From Fen-1298 sp963833465 (lineage in GTDB: Bacteria; Bacteroidota; Ignavibacteria; UBA10030), in assembly GCA_963833465.1 (NCBI GenBank), contig CAWHXW010000005.1, forward strand, positions 124,001-188,000: a stretch of 64,000 nt of DNA, given 5' to 3'. A program made the position numbers and the translations under genes. Positions 46,732-57,883 of this stretch are shown here, piece by piece. The notes beneath the pieces were generated by a model. That model had not been told where the DNA came from, made no database searches, and saw nothing but the letters and a program-made list of their open reading frames with translations. Every line of letters begins with the position of its first letter. Position 1 is the first letter of the stretch.

Positions 46732-48474
46732 TTACTTCAATAGAATCATTTTCTTTGTAATCACAAACCCGGAACTTGCCAGCTTATAGAAATAAACCCC
46801 GCTGCTCAGATGGTTTGCGTCGAATATAACATCATGCTGTCCTGCATTTTGAACTTCATCGAAAAGAACCGCTACTTCTTTGCCGAGAATGTCGTACACA
46901 GAAAGCCGCGCCATACCTTTAGTAGCGAGTGTGTATGAAATTTTCGTACTTGGATTAAACGGATTTGGATAGTTTTGATTTAATGCAAACTTCAGTGGCA
47001 TTGATTTAGGAGATTTAGAAACACTCGTATTCAATTGTTCAGGGAACCAGTTCAAATCACCTAAAGCTTTTCCATCAGTACCTGCAGTTTGAAGAGACGC
47101 ATTTGTATAACGCAAATTCTCCACCACAGGGTAGCCCTGCGTCGTTGCCCAGCTTGAAGGGACTGCTCCCCATGTAACTATATCCCCCGGATTTGCTATT
47201 GGATAAACATACGGACGATAACCATCTGCACTCCACGCAGTGAACGCTGAATCGATTAATGGAACCATTTTTGTTATTGAAGCAGAAACGAGTGTAGCAT
47301 CGAAAACTGGATCAATACTATCATTACTTGCTACATTAATATTGGGCCAAGTTGTTTTATCTGTAAGGATATTACCTCGAGCTGCAACTAATGGCAGGTT
47401 CTGGCAAGCATACGTGGTCCATTTGGCAGTAACTTGACTTGGCCAGCAGTATGCATTATTTGTAATCGTAATATTTCTGCCTACTTCCGTCAAACCTAAT
47501 GGACCGTTCTTTAATACGCTCGTAAGAGTATCTATGCTGATGAGGCCGGCAAACCACGAACTTCCCCCCCAGCTGCCACCCAGCCCCATGGTGTCCCCCC
47601 AAGATAAAGGTTGACTTGTTGAACCAACGCTATAAAAAACGTTATTTGTGATGACGGCATTATTAAGATAATATAGTTGAAATACACCTTGCTGGGTGGA
47701 CATGAAGATAGTATTATGCTGGAAATCCAACTTTAATGGTGCATATCCTCCACCTCCTAATATCAATCCACCAGTAAAGAAGAATGTATTGTTATGGAAA
47801 TATGCCGTATCGCAAGGAATTGCTGTCGCATCAGAACATTCGATCCATGCAAAGCCAGGATTTCCTACAGCATCATCTTGATTATTCCTAAACTCACAAT
47901 TTGTGATATAAAAACTACAGTGAGCATGTGCCCATGTATCGAATAAGTTCGGTGTGTGTTGAGGTCCGGTAATATTTTCGAGTATGCAATGATCGAAAAA
48001 GAAAACATTGTAATCACCGGATGGTTCAACAAAACGGCCGGTATTTGCAGCACCATCTGGACGTGTTCCAATGAAATAGAGACCTTTTAATGTTAGTGTA
48101 TCATTGCCTTGCGGTTCAAAATAATCATTGATTGATGAATTATCGATATTAATATAGGGTGCAACCACCGGGGGTTTGCCAGTAACAGGATTTACTTTTC
48201 CGATAACGGTAATGCTTCCTTTGGCTGTAACGGGAGCTATGACATAAAATACAGAATCATTTGTTCCATTATTCTGCAAAACGAAAACATGGTTTGGATT
48301 AACATAGCCTCCGGCAACGGTATCACTATTAATAACATCATCCATTGATCCTGAAGGCCAAGTGGCAGGATTTGCCCATATGCGGACAGTATCACGTACT
48401 GCTGCCGTCATTATTGACGAATAAGATAACAGCAGCGATACAACCAATAACATTGAAACTGACATCTTTTTCAT
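46732..48474 (-). CDS. T9SS-secreted parallel beta-helix protein
   Basis: This 580-residue protein has a signal sequence and a central region of short turns with Asn/Phe ladders (LTLKGLYFIGT, FFFDHCILENI, FYITNCEFRNN, AYFHNNTFFF, LDFQHNTIFM, AVITNNVFYS), typical of right-handed beta-helices such as pectate lyases, though I see no catalytic residues of a named lyase family. The C-terminus is a T9SS sorting domain (NYPNPFNPSTKISYTL ... ITKKMILLK). It is immediately downstream of the TonB receptor gene, the place where Bacteroides loci carry SusD. It could be a surface glycan-binding protein or a lyase/hydrolase. Confidence 0.83.
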   Translation of the reverse strand: MKKMSVSMLLVVSLLLSYSSIMTAAVRDTVRIWANPATWPSGSMDDVINSDTVAGGYVNPNHVFVLQNNGTNDSVFYVIAPVTAKGSITVIGKVNPVTGKPPVVAPYINIDNSSINDYFEPQGNDTLTLKGLYFIGTRPDGAANTGRFVEPSGDYNVFFFDHCILENITGPQHTPNLFDTWAHAHCSFYITNCEFRNNQDDAVGNPGFAWIECSDATAIPCDTAYFHNNTFFFTGGLILGGGGYAPLKLDFQHNTIFMSTQQGVFQLYYLNNAVITNNVFYSVGSTSQPLSWGDTMGLGGSWGGSSWFAGLISIDTLTSVLKNGPLGLTEVGRNITITNNAYCWPSQVTAKWTTYACQNLPLVAARGNILTDKTTWPNINVASNDSIDPVFDATLVSASITKMVPLIDSAFTAWSADGYRPYVYPIANPGDIVTWGAVPSSWATTQGYPVVENLRYTNASLQTAGTDGKALGDLNWFPEQLNTSVSKSPKSMPLKFALNQNYPNPFNPSTKISYTLATKGMARLSVYDILGKEVAVLFDEVQNAGQHDVIFDANHLSSGVYFYKLASSGFVITKKMILLK

Positions 48475-48655
48475 CTTAACATCCTTTCATAGAGGTTTAT
48501 AGTTTGTTAATTATTTATTCATTGCGATAGATATCCGGCTCATGTATGCGTTCCTTCTTGCTTCACCGGAAAAGCTTTATATAAGTTTTGTTTTTCATTC
48601 TCCTCCTTTCTGACTCACAATTATAAAGATTTCCAGTTGCTTAAATCGCTTTTGC

Positions 48656-51652
48656 TTATAAACTCCATCGAATTCCTAAATCTGCCGTTAAACCATAACT
48701 ATTTTCCGAAAGAGGATATCCATTCTTTCGAATAGTATAAATATCAGATTCGTTATTAAGATTGTTCACGTCACCATATATCTCTATACTGAACCATGGC
48801 AATCCTTGTTTTACAGAAATATCCCACCGCAAATATTTTGTTTTATCAGAACGAAGTGTCCACCAAAAATCAGGCTGGTTAAATATTTCAGTTTGATAAA
48901 TCATAGAAGCCAGAATAGAAAACTTCTTGTAGTCATATCCGATTGATAAATTCGCAACATCGGTGGGTTGTTGGTAGAGTCTGTCTGTATAAAGCGTGTC
49001 CACAATTCTTTTTTTACTTTTACTGCCAGGGACAGGAAGCTGCATCCTTGTACTAAACGTTCCTTGAGAAAAAATATGTGTATAATTAACATTCATCACT
49101 AAGCCGCTTAACGGAGCTGGTAAATACCAAAAATGCGTTTGCCATTCAGTTTCAATTCCCCAGACCTTAACCTGATACGGATTATTGATATACGTGTAGA
49201 GAGTACAGACGCTCGCACTTTGAGAAGGAAAACCGTAAGCTTTTACCATATTCGTATCAAGAAAGAGCGGCCCAGGACTATAAATTTCATCATTAATTGT
49301 TTTCAAGAATCCGCCAACAGTAAATAATCCTATGCCATTGTCATGTATGGACATTTGAACATCATAATTTTTTGCACGTTCGGGCACTAAATCTGTATTA
49401 TTATAAGTGATTGTATGAACAGTATTATCAATATATAGTTTGGGAATAAAGCTATTGTAATCAGGATACGCTATTGTATTAGTATATGACGCTCGAAAAC
49501 CAATCGCTTCCGACAGATTAAATTTAATACTAATATCGGGCAGCCAGTATCTGTAACAATTTTCTGCTGTCACTTTTGAATTAGGATAGGCTAAGCTGAT
49601 GTTTGATTCAGCATAACCTAAAAATTGCGTAGCGGTAAAGGATGTTCTCAGCTCTTGATATCGCAGACCGGGAATAATTGATAGCGATTGACCGATGTTC
49701 AACGTACCCATAATATATCCGGCGCTGCGGGCTTCATATCCGGAATAATCATTTGCATGACTTTGGACATAATCTGGATCAAATACTGGTTGATCAGGTG
49801 CTGAAGTTACTCCTGATCTGTAATCTTTCAGAAGATGCATCATATTATCAATGACATTAGTTTTGGTCGCCGAAATCATGGGATACTGACCGTTCAAAAA
49901 GTTTCCAAAATTCAGACCAGCATTATAAAACCCTGCATAATTAAATGCAGTATTTCCTGACGGATCTAAATTATAGGGAGCATTTTGCAGCCAAGGAAGC
50001 TGTTGAATAATATAAGCACGTGCTCCTTTAGTAGCGGGAGCTGATGAAATACTTAAATCACCTTCAGACTGATCATAATTATAGTATCGGATTGTGTACC
50101 TATACATGCCTCCACCTTTTAAAGCTAAGGATACTTCGTTTGAAAGATTAAATTTATTCTCGACATCAAGAGAAATTTGTCGATCATCCTGTTTAGTAAA
50201 ATCGCTCCAACCTCTAACGGTTGTCCATTTCATTTTAGAAGTATCAACTAATGCCTCTCCCTGCTGAACAGCCTCTGCTGGAGTAAGATTTGTTGGAATA
50301 TTATGTGTTCCAGATTGTTGTTGTTGAAAATCCATGTACCAACCATACGGAGAAGCATTGTCTGAATATGCATTCGAGAGTTTTGCATCAATTTTTAATG
50401 ATCCAAATATTTGTTTATAACTTAAAATGTTCGAGATAACATTAAGATTGATTGTTTCAAGAGATGTTCCAAAAATAATATCATCCTTATTGTTTGGCGC
50501 ATTCGCTACAGTGAACAGTTCTGAATGTTGTTCAGTAGTCGTTGTTCCATGGCTAATAAAATTGAGGAGCGACAGATTTCCATCTGGCAGATTATAGTCC
50601 AATGTTATTGTTCCATCATATCGTTTTTGGATTGATTGATCAAAAGTAAGAGTTGTCCATCCCATCGCAATGGTATCAGGATTTATTGCTACAGGTAAAT
50701 TTCCATTATAGTAATATGCCCCTAATTGGTCCGAAGTTAAATTTTGCCTTTGTGCAATACCCTGCACAAACACGCCGAACTTATCATTAAAGAATCTTTT
50801 TTCAACGTTTGCGACAAATTTGTAATCTTTGTACGAATCCATCAGGTCATTATATCCTCCCTGTGCGAGAAGTGAAATTGAAGCTGTAGTATCAAGATTT
50901 GACTTTGCACGCCGAATATCGAAATTCACGGTTCCGCCAATAACAGCAGCATCCATATCCGCTGATACCGTTTTATAAACCTCAATTCCTTCAAGACTAT
51001 TGGATGAAATCATACTCAAATCCGTGCTTCGATCACCTGAACTTGTAGAAGGAAGCGCAATACCATCAATCGTAATGGAATTATATTTTGGTTCAAGTCC
51101 GCGAATAACCACTTGTGTTGCTTCACCGCCGCTACGTACAAGTGAAATGCCGGGTAATCTGCCTATGGATTCTGCTGCATTTGCGTCTGGAAGTTCTTGA
51201 ATTCGCGCGGATGAAACGATATTGGCAATTTTATCTGAAATCAGTTGCTGGTTTATTGCATCATTTTGCCCTCGAGCTTGAACAGTCACAACCACTTCCT
51301 GTCCCTGAATTACTTGCGGTCTCATTTTGAATTCCAATATAATGAGTGAGTCGGATCGCAAATTCAATTCCCGAATTTCTGGAGCATATCCTATGCAGGA
51401 TACTTTTATTGTCCATTTGCCGACAGGTACGACAGGCAAGTGAAATTTTCCATCTATATCTGTAGCAGACCCTAAACTTGTTCCTTGAATCACGATGTTT
51501 GCACCAATTATCGGGTCACCACTCTCCCTATCTAATACACTTCCCTTTATGGATCCATATCCTTGAGCGTATAAAAAAGAGAAAGAGAAAAGAGAAGCCA
51601 ATATTAGCATACAGAGGATTCTAGTTTGATTGCAAGAAGTATCAATAGACAT
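48656..51652 (-). CDS. TonB-dependent outer-membrane receptor
   Basis: This 998-residue receptor has a signal peptide, an N-terminal carboxypeptidase-regulatory-like domain (about 32-112, GSIKGSVLDRESGDPIIGANI), a plug (about 125-260, with the TIDGIALPSTSSGDRSTDLS region typical of TIGR01782-type receptors) and a 22-strand-type barrel ending in an aromatic-rich strand (TADLGIRWSL). It should import oligosaccharides, here galactan fragments, using TonB energy. No susD gene follows it. It lies 83 bases behind lacI and heads the surface module with the beta-helix protein. Confidence 0.93.
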   Translation of the reverse strand: MSIDTSCNQTRILCMLILASLFSFSFLYAQGYGSIKGSVLDRESGDPIIGANIVIQGTSLGSATDIDGKFHLPVVPVGKWTIKVSCIGYAPEIRELNLRSDSLIILEFKMRPQVIQGQEVVVTVQARGQNDAINQQLISDKIANIVSSARIQELPDANAAESIGRLPGISLVRSGGEATQVVIRGLEPKYNSITIDGIALPSTSSGDRSTDLSMISSNSLEGIEVYKTVSADMDAAVIGGTVNFDIRRAKSNLDTTASISLLAQGGYNDLMDSYKDYKFVANVEKRFFNDKFGVFVQGIAQRQNLTSDQLGAYYYNGNLPVAINPDTIAMGWTTLTFDQSIQKRYDGTITLDYNLPDGNLSLLNFISHGTTTTEQHSELFTVANAPNNKDDIIFGTSLETINLNVISNILSYKQIFGSLKIDAKLSNAYSDNASPYGWYMDFQQQQSGTHNIPTNLTPAEAVQQGEALVDTSKMKWTTVRGWSDFTKQDDRQISLDVENKFNLSNEVSLALKGGGMYRYTIRYYNYDQSEGDLSISSAPATKGARAYIIQQLPWLQNAPYNLDPSGNTAFNYAGFYNAGLNFGNFLNGQYPMISATKTNVIDNMMHLLKDYRSGVTSAPDQPVFDPDYVQSHANDYSGYEARSAGYIMGTLNIGQSLSIIPGLRYQELRTSFTATQFLGYAESNISLAYPNSKVTAENCYRYWLPDISIKFNLSEAIGFRASYTNTIAYPDYNSFIPKLYIDNTVHTITYNNTDLVPERAKNYDVQMSIHDNGIGLFTVGGFLKTINDEIYSPGPLFLDTNMVKAYGFPSQSASVCTLYTYINNPYQVKVWGIETEWQTHFWYLPAPLSGLVMNVNYTHIFSQGTFSTRMQLPVPGSKSKKRIVDTLYTDRLYQQPTDVANLSIGYDYKKFSILASMIYQTEIFNQPDFWWTLRSDKTKYLRWDISVKQGLPWFSIEIYGDVNNLNNESDIYTIRKNGYPLSENSYGLTADLGIRWSL

Positions 51653-51735
51653 ATTTTTCTCCTTAATGGATGTCCTTCATAATATTTTTATATAGCGTAA
51701 CTGTTATTGTTTGCATGAAGTATAAATATTTTTCT

Positions 51736-52756
51736 TTACGTCGAATTCCTTACAATCAATTCTGTTTCAAGCACTATTGTTTCATTCTGATTAATGGTCC
51801 CGGGGTTTTTAATCAATCCAATTAAAATTTCCATTGCTTTTTTCCCCATTCCGTATGATGGTTGATTCACCGTTGTAATCGTAGGATCGACAAGATTGGT
51901 GATTTTATTGTTTGAGAATCCAATGATCGCAATATCGCCGGGAATTTTTAATCCTACTTCCTTAATTCTTTGATATGCACCGATCGCAACCGGATCGTTT
52001 ATTGCAAAAATCGCATCAGGTGAAGATCCATTATTCCCGAAAAAAGTCTATAGAAGCATATCCATCTTGTTCCTGCATTCCCCTGCATCGAATAAGATTC
52101 TTTTGGATAGAAATACCAGAATGTCTGAGGGCGTCCAGATAGCCATTTTTTCTTTTTCTGCAAATATCTAATTCTTTTGGTCCGCCTAAATGTGCAATTC
52201 TTTTATATCCTTTCTCTATCAAATAGTTCACAGCATCAAAAGCACTTTTATAATCATCAATCACGACTTTGCATACGATGACGTCTTCACACACACGGTC
52301 GAAAAAAACCAGAGGAATTCTTCGTTTAGTTAAATCCTGAAAATGATTTCCGTTCTTTGTATTTTGTGATATGGAAACAAGAACGCCTGCAACCCTGTGA
52401 TGCATAAGCATATTTATATTCACGACTTCTCTTTTATAATTTTCATTCGATTGACAGAGAATGATCGTATATCCCAATTTGTACGCTACGTCTTCCATTC
52501 CGCTAATTGCTGAAGAAAAGAAATCATGCTTGATTTCCGGGACAAGAACTCCAATTGATTTTGTTTGATTGCTTCTTAAACTTTGTGCGATCGGATTGGG
52601 ATAGTACCGTAATACCTTCGCCAATTTTTTCACTTTAACTTTTGTCTCATGCTTAATATCGGGATGATTACTCAATGCACGAGACACCGTAGACGGAGAT
52701 ATTCCCAACTCTTTTGCCATATCAATTATTGTTGCTTGTTTTGATATTTTTTTCAC
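51736..52756 (-). CDS. LacI-family transcriptional regulator, one frameshift
   Basis: The N-terminal helix-turn-helix is DMAKELGISPSTVSRALS, followed by the hinge helix PNPIAQSLRSNQT and a periplasmic-binding-protein-like sensor domain. The open frame stops at 52031 (...SIDFFRE). The missing C-terminal third is present in the next frame (NGSSPDAIFAINDPVAIGAY ... ELIVRNST) to a stop at 51736, so one base near 52035 breaks the gene. The longer start at 52795 would place 14 codons across a perfect palindrome. GTG 52756 with AAGGAT upstream is preferred. It probably controls the galactan locus, responding to a galactose-containing sugar. Confidence 0.88.
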
Positions 52757-52767
52757 AACCGCAATCC

Positions 52768-52789
52768 TTACCGCAAACGTTTGCGGTAA
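52768..52789. promoter_or_regulatory. LacI-family operator (perfect 22-bp palindrome)
   Basis: Each half reads TTACCGCAAAC inward to a central CG step, and the two halves are exact reverse complements. Size, centre and AACGTT-type core are typical of LacI/PurR-family operators. It lies 12 bases before the chosen lacI start and overlaps its ribosome-binding region, which predicts autorepression. I see no second full copy in the window; only partial half-sites occur elsewhere. Confidence 0.8.
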
Positions 52790-53071
52790 ATTCAAAATAA
52801 TTTATTGCCTGTTAACTAAAACTTTCTTGAAACATATACTTTATGCATCAATTCAGCCTGCTTTTTCTGCTATGTTTCATAGAATTAGTTTAGGATTCTG
52901 ATTTGTATAGTAAAATTTCACTTTAATTTTAGGGAATATCTCGCTATTCGGCAAGGAAACAACCGTTATAAAACCGTTTTTTAACGACGTTTAGATTAGA
53001 AGCTTATGATTTGTTTTTTTGTTCCTAATATGATACATTAACATTTAAATACAGAATATATTCGTCATAAA

Positions 53072-54358
53072 ATGCTTTCAAACAAAGAAATACGATCCCT
53101 CTTAAATACAATACTGCAAAGTAAGGATTTTAAAGATTCGTCTATTTACTCAAAATTACTTACATACCTTGTAGAATCCACTTTATCAAAAAAAATTCCG
53201 AAAGAAACTACAATCGCGATCGATGTGTTTGGTAAAAGCTCCGAGTTCAATTCGAATAAAGATGCTACGGTTCGTTCTCACATTCTGATTTTGCGAAATA
53301 AATTGGATGGATATTATATCAATGAAGGCAAAGAAGATAAATTTAGATTGATAATACCCAAGGGACATTATGAGATTCAAATCGTTCGTTTCAAAATTAA
53401 TCATCTCAAAATATTAAATAGCATCGTTTCATTTTTAAAACGTTGGGAAATAATTGTAATTTTAATTTTGTTACTTATTAATTTTTACTTCATTTTTCGA
53501 CAGCCAGATTTAAGCTATATATCTTCAGGTTCTCAATCTCCATATTTTGTTGATCCCCTCGATAAGTACTGGGGTCCTTTTTTCAACAATGATTATCCTG
53601 TTACAATCATTTTGGGAGACGATTTCTGGATGGATGAATATTCCCCGGAATATAAACGGTACCGTCAAGTTGAAGACTGGAAAATATCTTCCGAGAATGA
53701 CCTTGCCAGTTTCTTAATAAAATATCCAAAAGCAAATCTGGCAAAGTCAGAAATAACAGGTGTCCCTTATGGCGCTGCTGATAACCTGCTGGATATTCTT
53801 CATATTGTATATCATTTCCAAAATGATGTATCCCTCTCTATGTCTTCAACGCTCTCTCTCGAAAAAATTCGGGATCGTAATATCATCTATATCGGTGAAT
53901 TCAAAAACCTGCGAATACTAAATAAAATATTTTTCGAAACACCTATTCGATATCAATATTTTCCAGATGAGCGATTGTTTATCAATAATGAAAAAGGTAT
54001 TGCAATAGATTCGTTTATCAGAGTTGAGGCATCTTACGAACAAAAGAATAAGTATAATATTGATTACTCTTTATTAGTTAAAATGCCTGGATTCTCAAAA
54101 GAAAATATCATGTTTATTGTCGGGTTCGGTTACGGCGGGCGTTTGGAACGAACGAAAATGCTGACGAATTCTGCATTACGAATGAAATTTTTAGAAGATA
54201 TCAATAAGATAAACAAATCTGTTCCTGAATATTTTATTGCTCTATTTGAAGTTAAAAGCATTGAAAGAACTGGTTTCACAAACGAAATTAAATATTTTAA
54301 AGAAATACCTCTGAATTTCTTTTCGGAATCTTCCCCAGACAGCAGTAACCAGAATTAA
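53072..54358 (+). CDS. Membrane-anchored ToxR-like regulator with orphan extracytoplasmic domain
   Basis: Residues 1-105 match the N-terminal winged-helix-type module often found on TolB/TPR regulators (SKLLTYLVESTLSKKIPKE, DVFGKSSEFNSNKDATVRSH, LRNKLDGYYINEG, IPKGHYEI). One membrane helix follows (about 125-143). The remaining 280 residues would lie outside the membrane and match no family I know (segments VTIILGDDFWMDEYSPEYKRY and MFIVGFGYGGRLERTKML). The layout is that of one-component ToxR/CadC-like regulators. It lies divergent from lacI, 280 bases away. DNA binding and signal are inferred. Confidence 0.72.
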   Translation: MLSNKEIRSLLNTILQSKDFKDSSIYSKLLTYLVESTLSKKIPKETTIAIDVFGKSSEFNSNKDATVRSHILILRNKLDGYYINEGKEDKFRLIIPKGHYEIQIVRFKINHLKILNSIVSFLKRWEIIVILILLLINFYFIFRQPDLSYISSGSQSPYFVDPLDKYWGPFFNNDYPVTIILGDDFWMDEYSPEYKRYRQVEDWKISSENDLASFLIKYPKANLAKSEITGVPYGAADNLLDILHIVYHFQNDVSLSMSSTLSLEKIRDRNIIYIGEFKNLRILNKIFFETPIRYQYFPDERLFINNEKGIAIDSFIRVEASYEQKNKYNIDYSLLVKMPGFSKENIMFIVGFGYGGRLERTKMLTNSALRMKFLEDINKINKSVPEYFIALFEVKSIERTGFTNEIKYFKEIPLNFFSESSPDSSNQN

Positions 54359-54500
54359 TAATAAAGAATATTACTGTCGCACTGATTTTGCACATTTAAT
54401 TTGCAATAATTCCAATATACTTTTTACTAAATCTAAAAAGAATCATTTCTCTTTGGAACAGCACTAGAAACATATTTTTTTATCAGGTTGTAGCTTGATA

Positions 54501-54549
54501 TTGAAAATAAACTAACTTATCATTGGTGCATAATTTGGGGACATATCAG
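54501..54549. repeat. 49-bp direct repeat, copy A (before the sensor kinase)
   Basis: About 80 percent of positions match 58323-58371, including an identical 14-base start (TTGAAAATAAACTA) and a shared end (ATCAG). This copy lies about 60 bases upstream of the sensor kinase start. Confidence 0.6.
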
Positions 54550-54606
54550 TTCATTCAAGGTTGATTAAAAATATCTTTGAATAGATGAATGGATGAATGA
54601 ATAAAA

Positions 54607-57600
54607 ATGAGAATTGTTATATACAATACAGCTGTTGCTTTAGGTTTCGCACTTATTATTTTCAGTACCACATTGTATTCGCAGGTCGACGAAATCCAAT
54701 TCGATAGGATTTCTTTTGAATCCGGACTTTCTCAAAGTTCAGTATTATGCATGTGCCAGGACAGCAAAGGATTTCTTTGGTTTGGAACTTTTGAGGGCCT
54801 CAATCGTTTTGACGGATATAACTTTAAAGTATTTAAAGCTAACTCTGAGGATCCTTATAGCATTAGCGAAAGCAATATTGAATCCATTATTGAAGATCAT
54901 TTAGGTGAGCTTTGGATAGGGACAGAAGACGGCCTTAATCGCTTTGATCGAACAACAGAACGGTTTATTCAATATAAAAATGATCCTAAAGATCCGAGAA
55001 GCTTGAGTAATAATTATGTCAGGTACGTCTATGAAGATCGGTCTGGAATTCTTTGGGTGGGGACACAAGGAGGAGGTCTTAATCAATTTGACAGAGAGAG
55101 AAATCAATTCATCCGATATATGAACGACCCTCATAATCCCAAAAGTCTAAGTCAGAATAATGTGCTTTCTATTCTTGAAGATAGCCATAGGCAACTTTGG
55201 GTTGGTACTGATGGAGGATTAAATTGTTTTGACAGGAAGAAAGTAGAATTTTCCCGCTATCAAAATGATTCTAATAATCCTCAGACATTAAGTTATAATG
55301 GAGTATGGAGAATTTATGAAGACCGGGCAGGAAAACTATGGATAGGAACTTGGGGTGGTGGATTGGACCTGTTTGATCCGGAAAATAATCGTTTCATCCG
55401 TTATCAAAATAATCCGGCAGATCCCACTAGTTTAGCTCACAATATTGTTAGGGCTATTTATGAAGATCGTATAGGAAATCTTTGGATAGGCACTGATGGC
55501 GGAGGATTAAATAGATTTATCCCTGGTTCCGACGGAAAAAATAATGGCAGGTTCATTCGCTATCAGAACAACCCTGTTGACCCGAATAGTCTCAGTGGAA
55601 ATTCAGGTACTTTCTATTTTTGAAGATCGGCTGGGCATACTCTGGTTTGGAACAAATTTTAATGGTATTAGCAAATATAATCCGAGCAAAAGATTTTTTA
55701 TACAATATAAGCATCGCATAAATGATGTTAACAGCGTAGCTGATAATACAATCTATGCATTATATCAGGACAGTCAAGGAATTATTTGGATAGGAACCTC
55801 CAATGGATTAGACAGCTATGATAGAAAAATAAATCAATTCACGCACTATACATCCAATCCAAAAGATCCAAACAGCTTGAGCGATAATGTTATCAGAAGT
55901 ATTTGTGAAGACCGCTACAAAATGTTATGGATTGGAACAGTTAACGGCGTGAATCGATTTGATCCTATTCATAAAAAATTTACAAGATATCTGCCAAATC
56001 TAAACGATCCGAACAGTTTGAGCCACCAAAGTGTGTTTAACATTTATAAAGACAGAGCTGGAAATATTTGGATAGGTACATTGTCAGGGTTAAATCGATA
56101 CGACTATGAAAAAAATAATTTTTCCCGTTATGTTAATGATCCAAACAATCCAAAAAGTTTAAGCGATAATTTTATTTGGTCTATTTACGAGGATACTTCA
56201 GGTACATTTTGGATCGGGACCCTTGTAGGGGGTGTGAATCAATTCGATCCGACGAAAGGAACATTCATTCACTATCAATATGATCCTAAGAACCCAACGA
56301 GCATTAGCGGTAATAAAGTTTTAAGTCTTTTTGAAGATCATACAGGTTGTTTGTGGATGGGCACAACTAATGGACTTAATAAATTTGATCGAAACACTGG
56401 AACTTTCTGCCGGTACAATCAAAAAGATGGTTTGCCAAACAGCTCTATACAAGCAATACTTGAAGACGATCATGGCAATCTATGGATCGGAACAAATAGC
56501 GGGTTATCAAAATTTAATCCTGCTACAAATAAGTTTAAAAATTATTTTGAAAGTTACGGCCTTCAAAGTAATGAGTTTGAACCAAATTCTTGTTGGAAAT
56601 TCAAAAACGGTGAGATGATGTTTGGAGGCATAAAGGGTTTTAATATTTTTCATCCCGACAGCATCAAAAATGATCTTAATCTTCCGACGGTGGTGATGAC
56701 TGATTTTCAAATTCTTAATAAACCTGTTCCTATAGGCAAATTACTGGATGGACGAACAATTCTGGAAAAAACTATTTCGGAATGTGCTAAGATTAATCTT
56801 TCTTACGTAGACAATGTCTTTTCTTTTGGATTTGCAGCGCTTCACTATGCTTCGCCGAATGAGAATCTCTATGCTTATATGATGGAAGGATTTGAAAAAG
56901 AGTGGAATTATACGGATGCAAACAGACGTTTCGCCACATATACAAATTTGCCGCCGGGACAGTACATATTCCATGTTAAAGCTTCCAACAACCAAGGAGC
57001 ATGGAATGAAAGCGGCACTTTTTTAAAAATATTAATTACACCGCCTTTTTGGGAAACATGGTGGTTTCGTGTAGTAGTAGTTTTCTTTATTTTCGGCTTA
57101 TTATTTTTGGGTCTCCAAATACGAACAGCCAGAATTCGAACGCGCAATAGAGAACTTGAGCAGCATGTATCAGATCGAACAGGTCAATTACAGTTGGCGA
57201 ATAAGGAGCTCGAAGCATTTGCATATTCAATTTCTCACGACCTTCGAGCACCGCTACGGGCAATTGACGGATATACAAATATTCTCTTAGAGGGCTATGA
57301 GCCGATGTTAGATAAAGAAGGCAAGCGTGTTTGCACTGTCATTCGTAACGAAACAAAACGAATGAGTAAATTGATTGACGACCTGCTTTCATTTTCCTAT
57401 CTTGGCCGCGCTGAAATGCAAGTCTCTTCAATCAATATGGAAGAACTTGTGCATTCTGTATATAATGAATTGACAACATTGGTAAGCCGAGAAAACATAG
57501 ATTTTCATGTTGCACATTTACCGCCAGCAATCGGCGATCCGACATTGATTCATCAGGTGTGGGTCAACCTGATTTCCAATGCAATCAAATTTTCATCTAA

Positions 57601-57883
57601 GCAGACACGTTCGGTTATTGGGGTAGAGCACAAACAAGACGGAGAAAAAATTGTATATTCAATACGAGACAATGGAGTTGGTTTTAATATGCAATATTCA
57701 GACAAGCTGTTTGGAGTATTCCAGCGTTTGCATAGCGATAAGGAATTCGAGGGAACAGGTGTCGGATTGGCAATAGTCAAGCGACTAATCGATCGTCACG
57801 GCGGAATAATATGGGCTGAGAGTCAGGTCGATAAAGGTGCTGCCTTCTTTTTTACACTTCCACGGAAGGAAAATATGTTATGA
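54607..57883 (+). CDS. Propeller-sensor histidine kinase (Reg_prop/Y_Y_Y), one frameshift
   Basis: This is a sensor kinase of about 1,090 residues. It has a signal/anchor segment, 13 repeats of about 48 residues with the core LWIGTDGGLNRFD (two-component regulator propeller; two seven-bladed propellers), a Y_Y_Y domain (FSFGFAALHYASPNENLYAY ... LPPGQYIFHVKASN), one membrane helix, and a phytochrome-type HisKA/HATPase core with phospho-acceptor His in SISHDLRAPLRAIDGY and G-boxes DNGVGFN and GTGVGLAIV. Unlike Bacteroides hybrid systems it lacks fused receiver and AraC domains. The frame breaks at 55602-55603, where removal of one T restores LSGNQVLSIFEDR. It overlaps the next response-regulator gene by 4 bases. 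Confidence 0.88.

Noticed and set aside
48656..51652. SusC/SusD pair
   Set aside because: The receptor is of the TIGR01782-like kind and the neighbouring genes encode a beta-helix protein and LacI; no SusD-type helical lipoprotein exists in the window.
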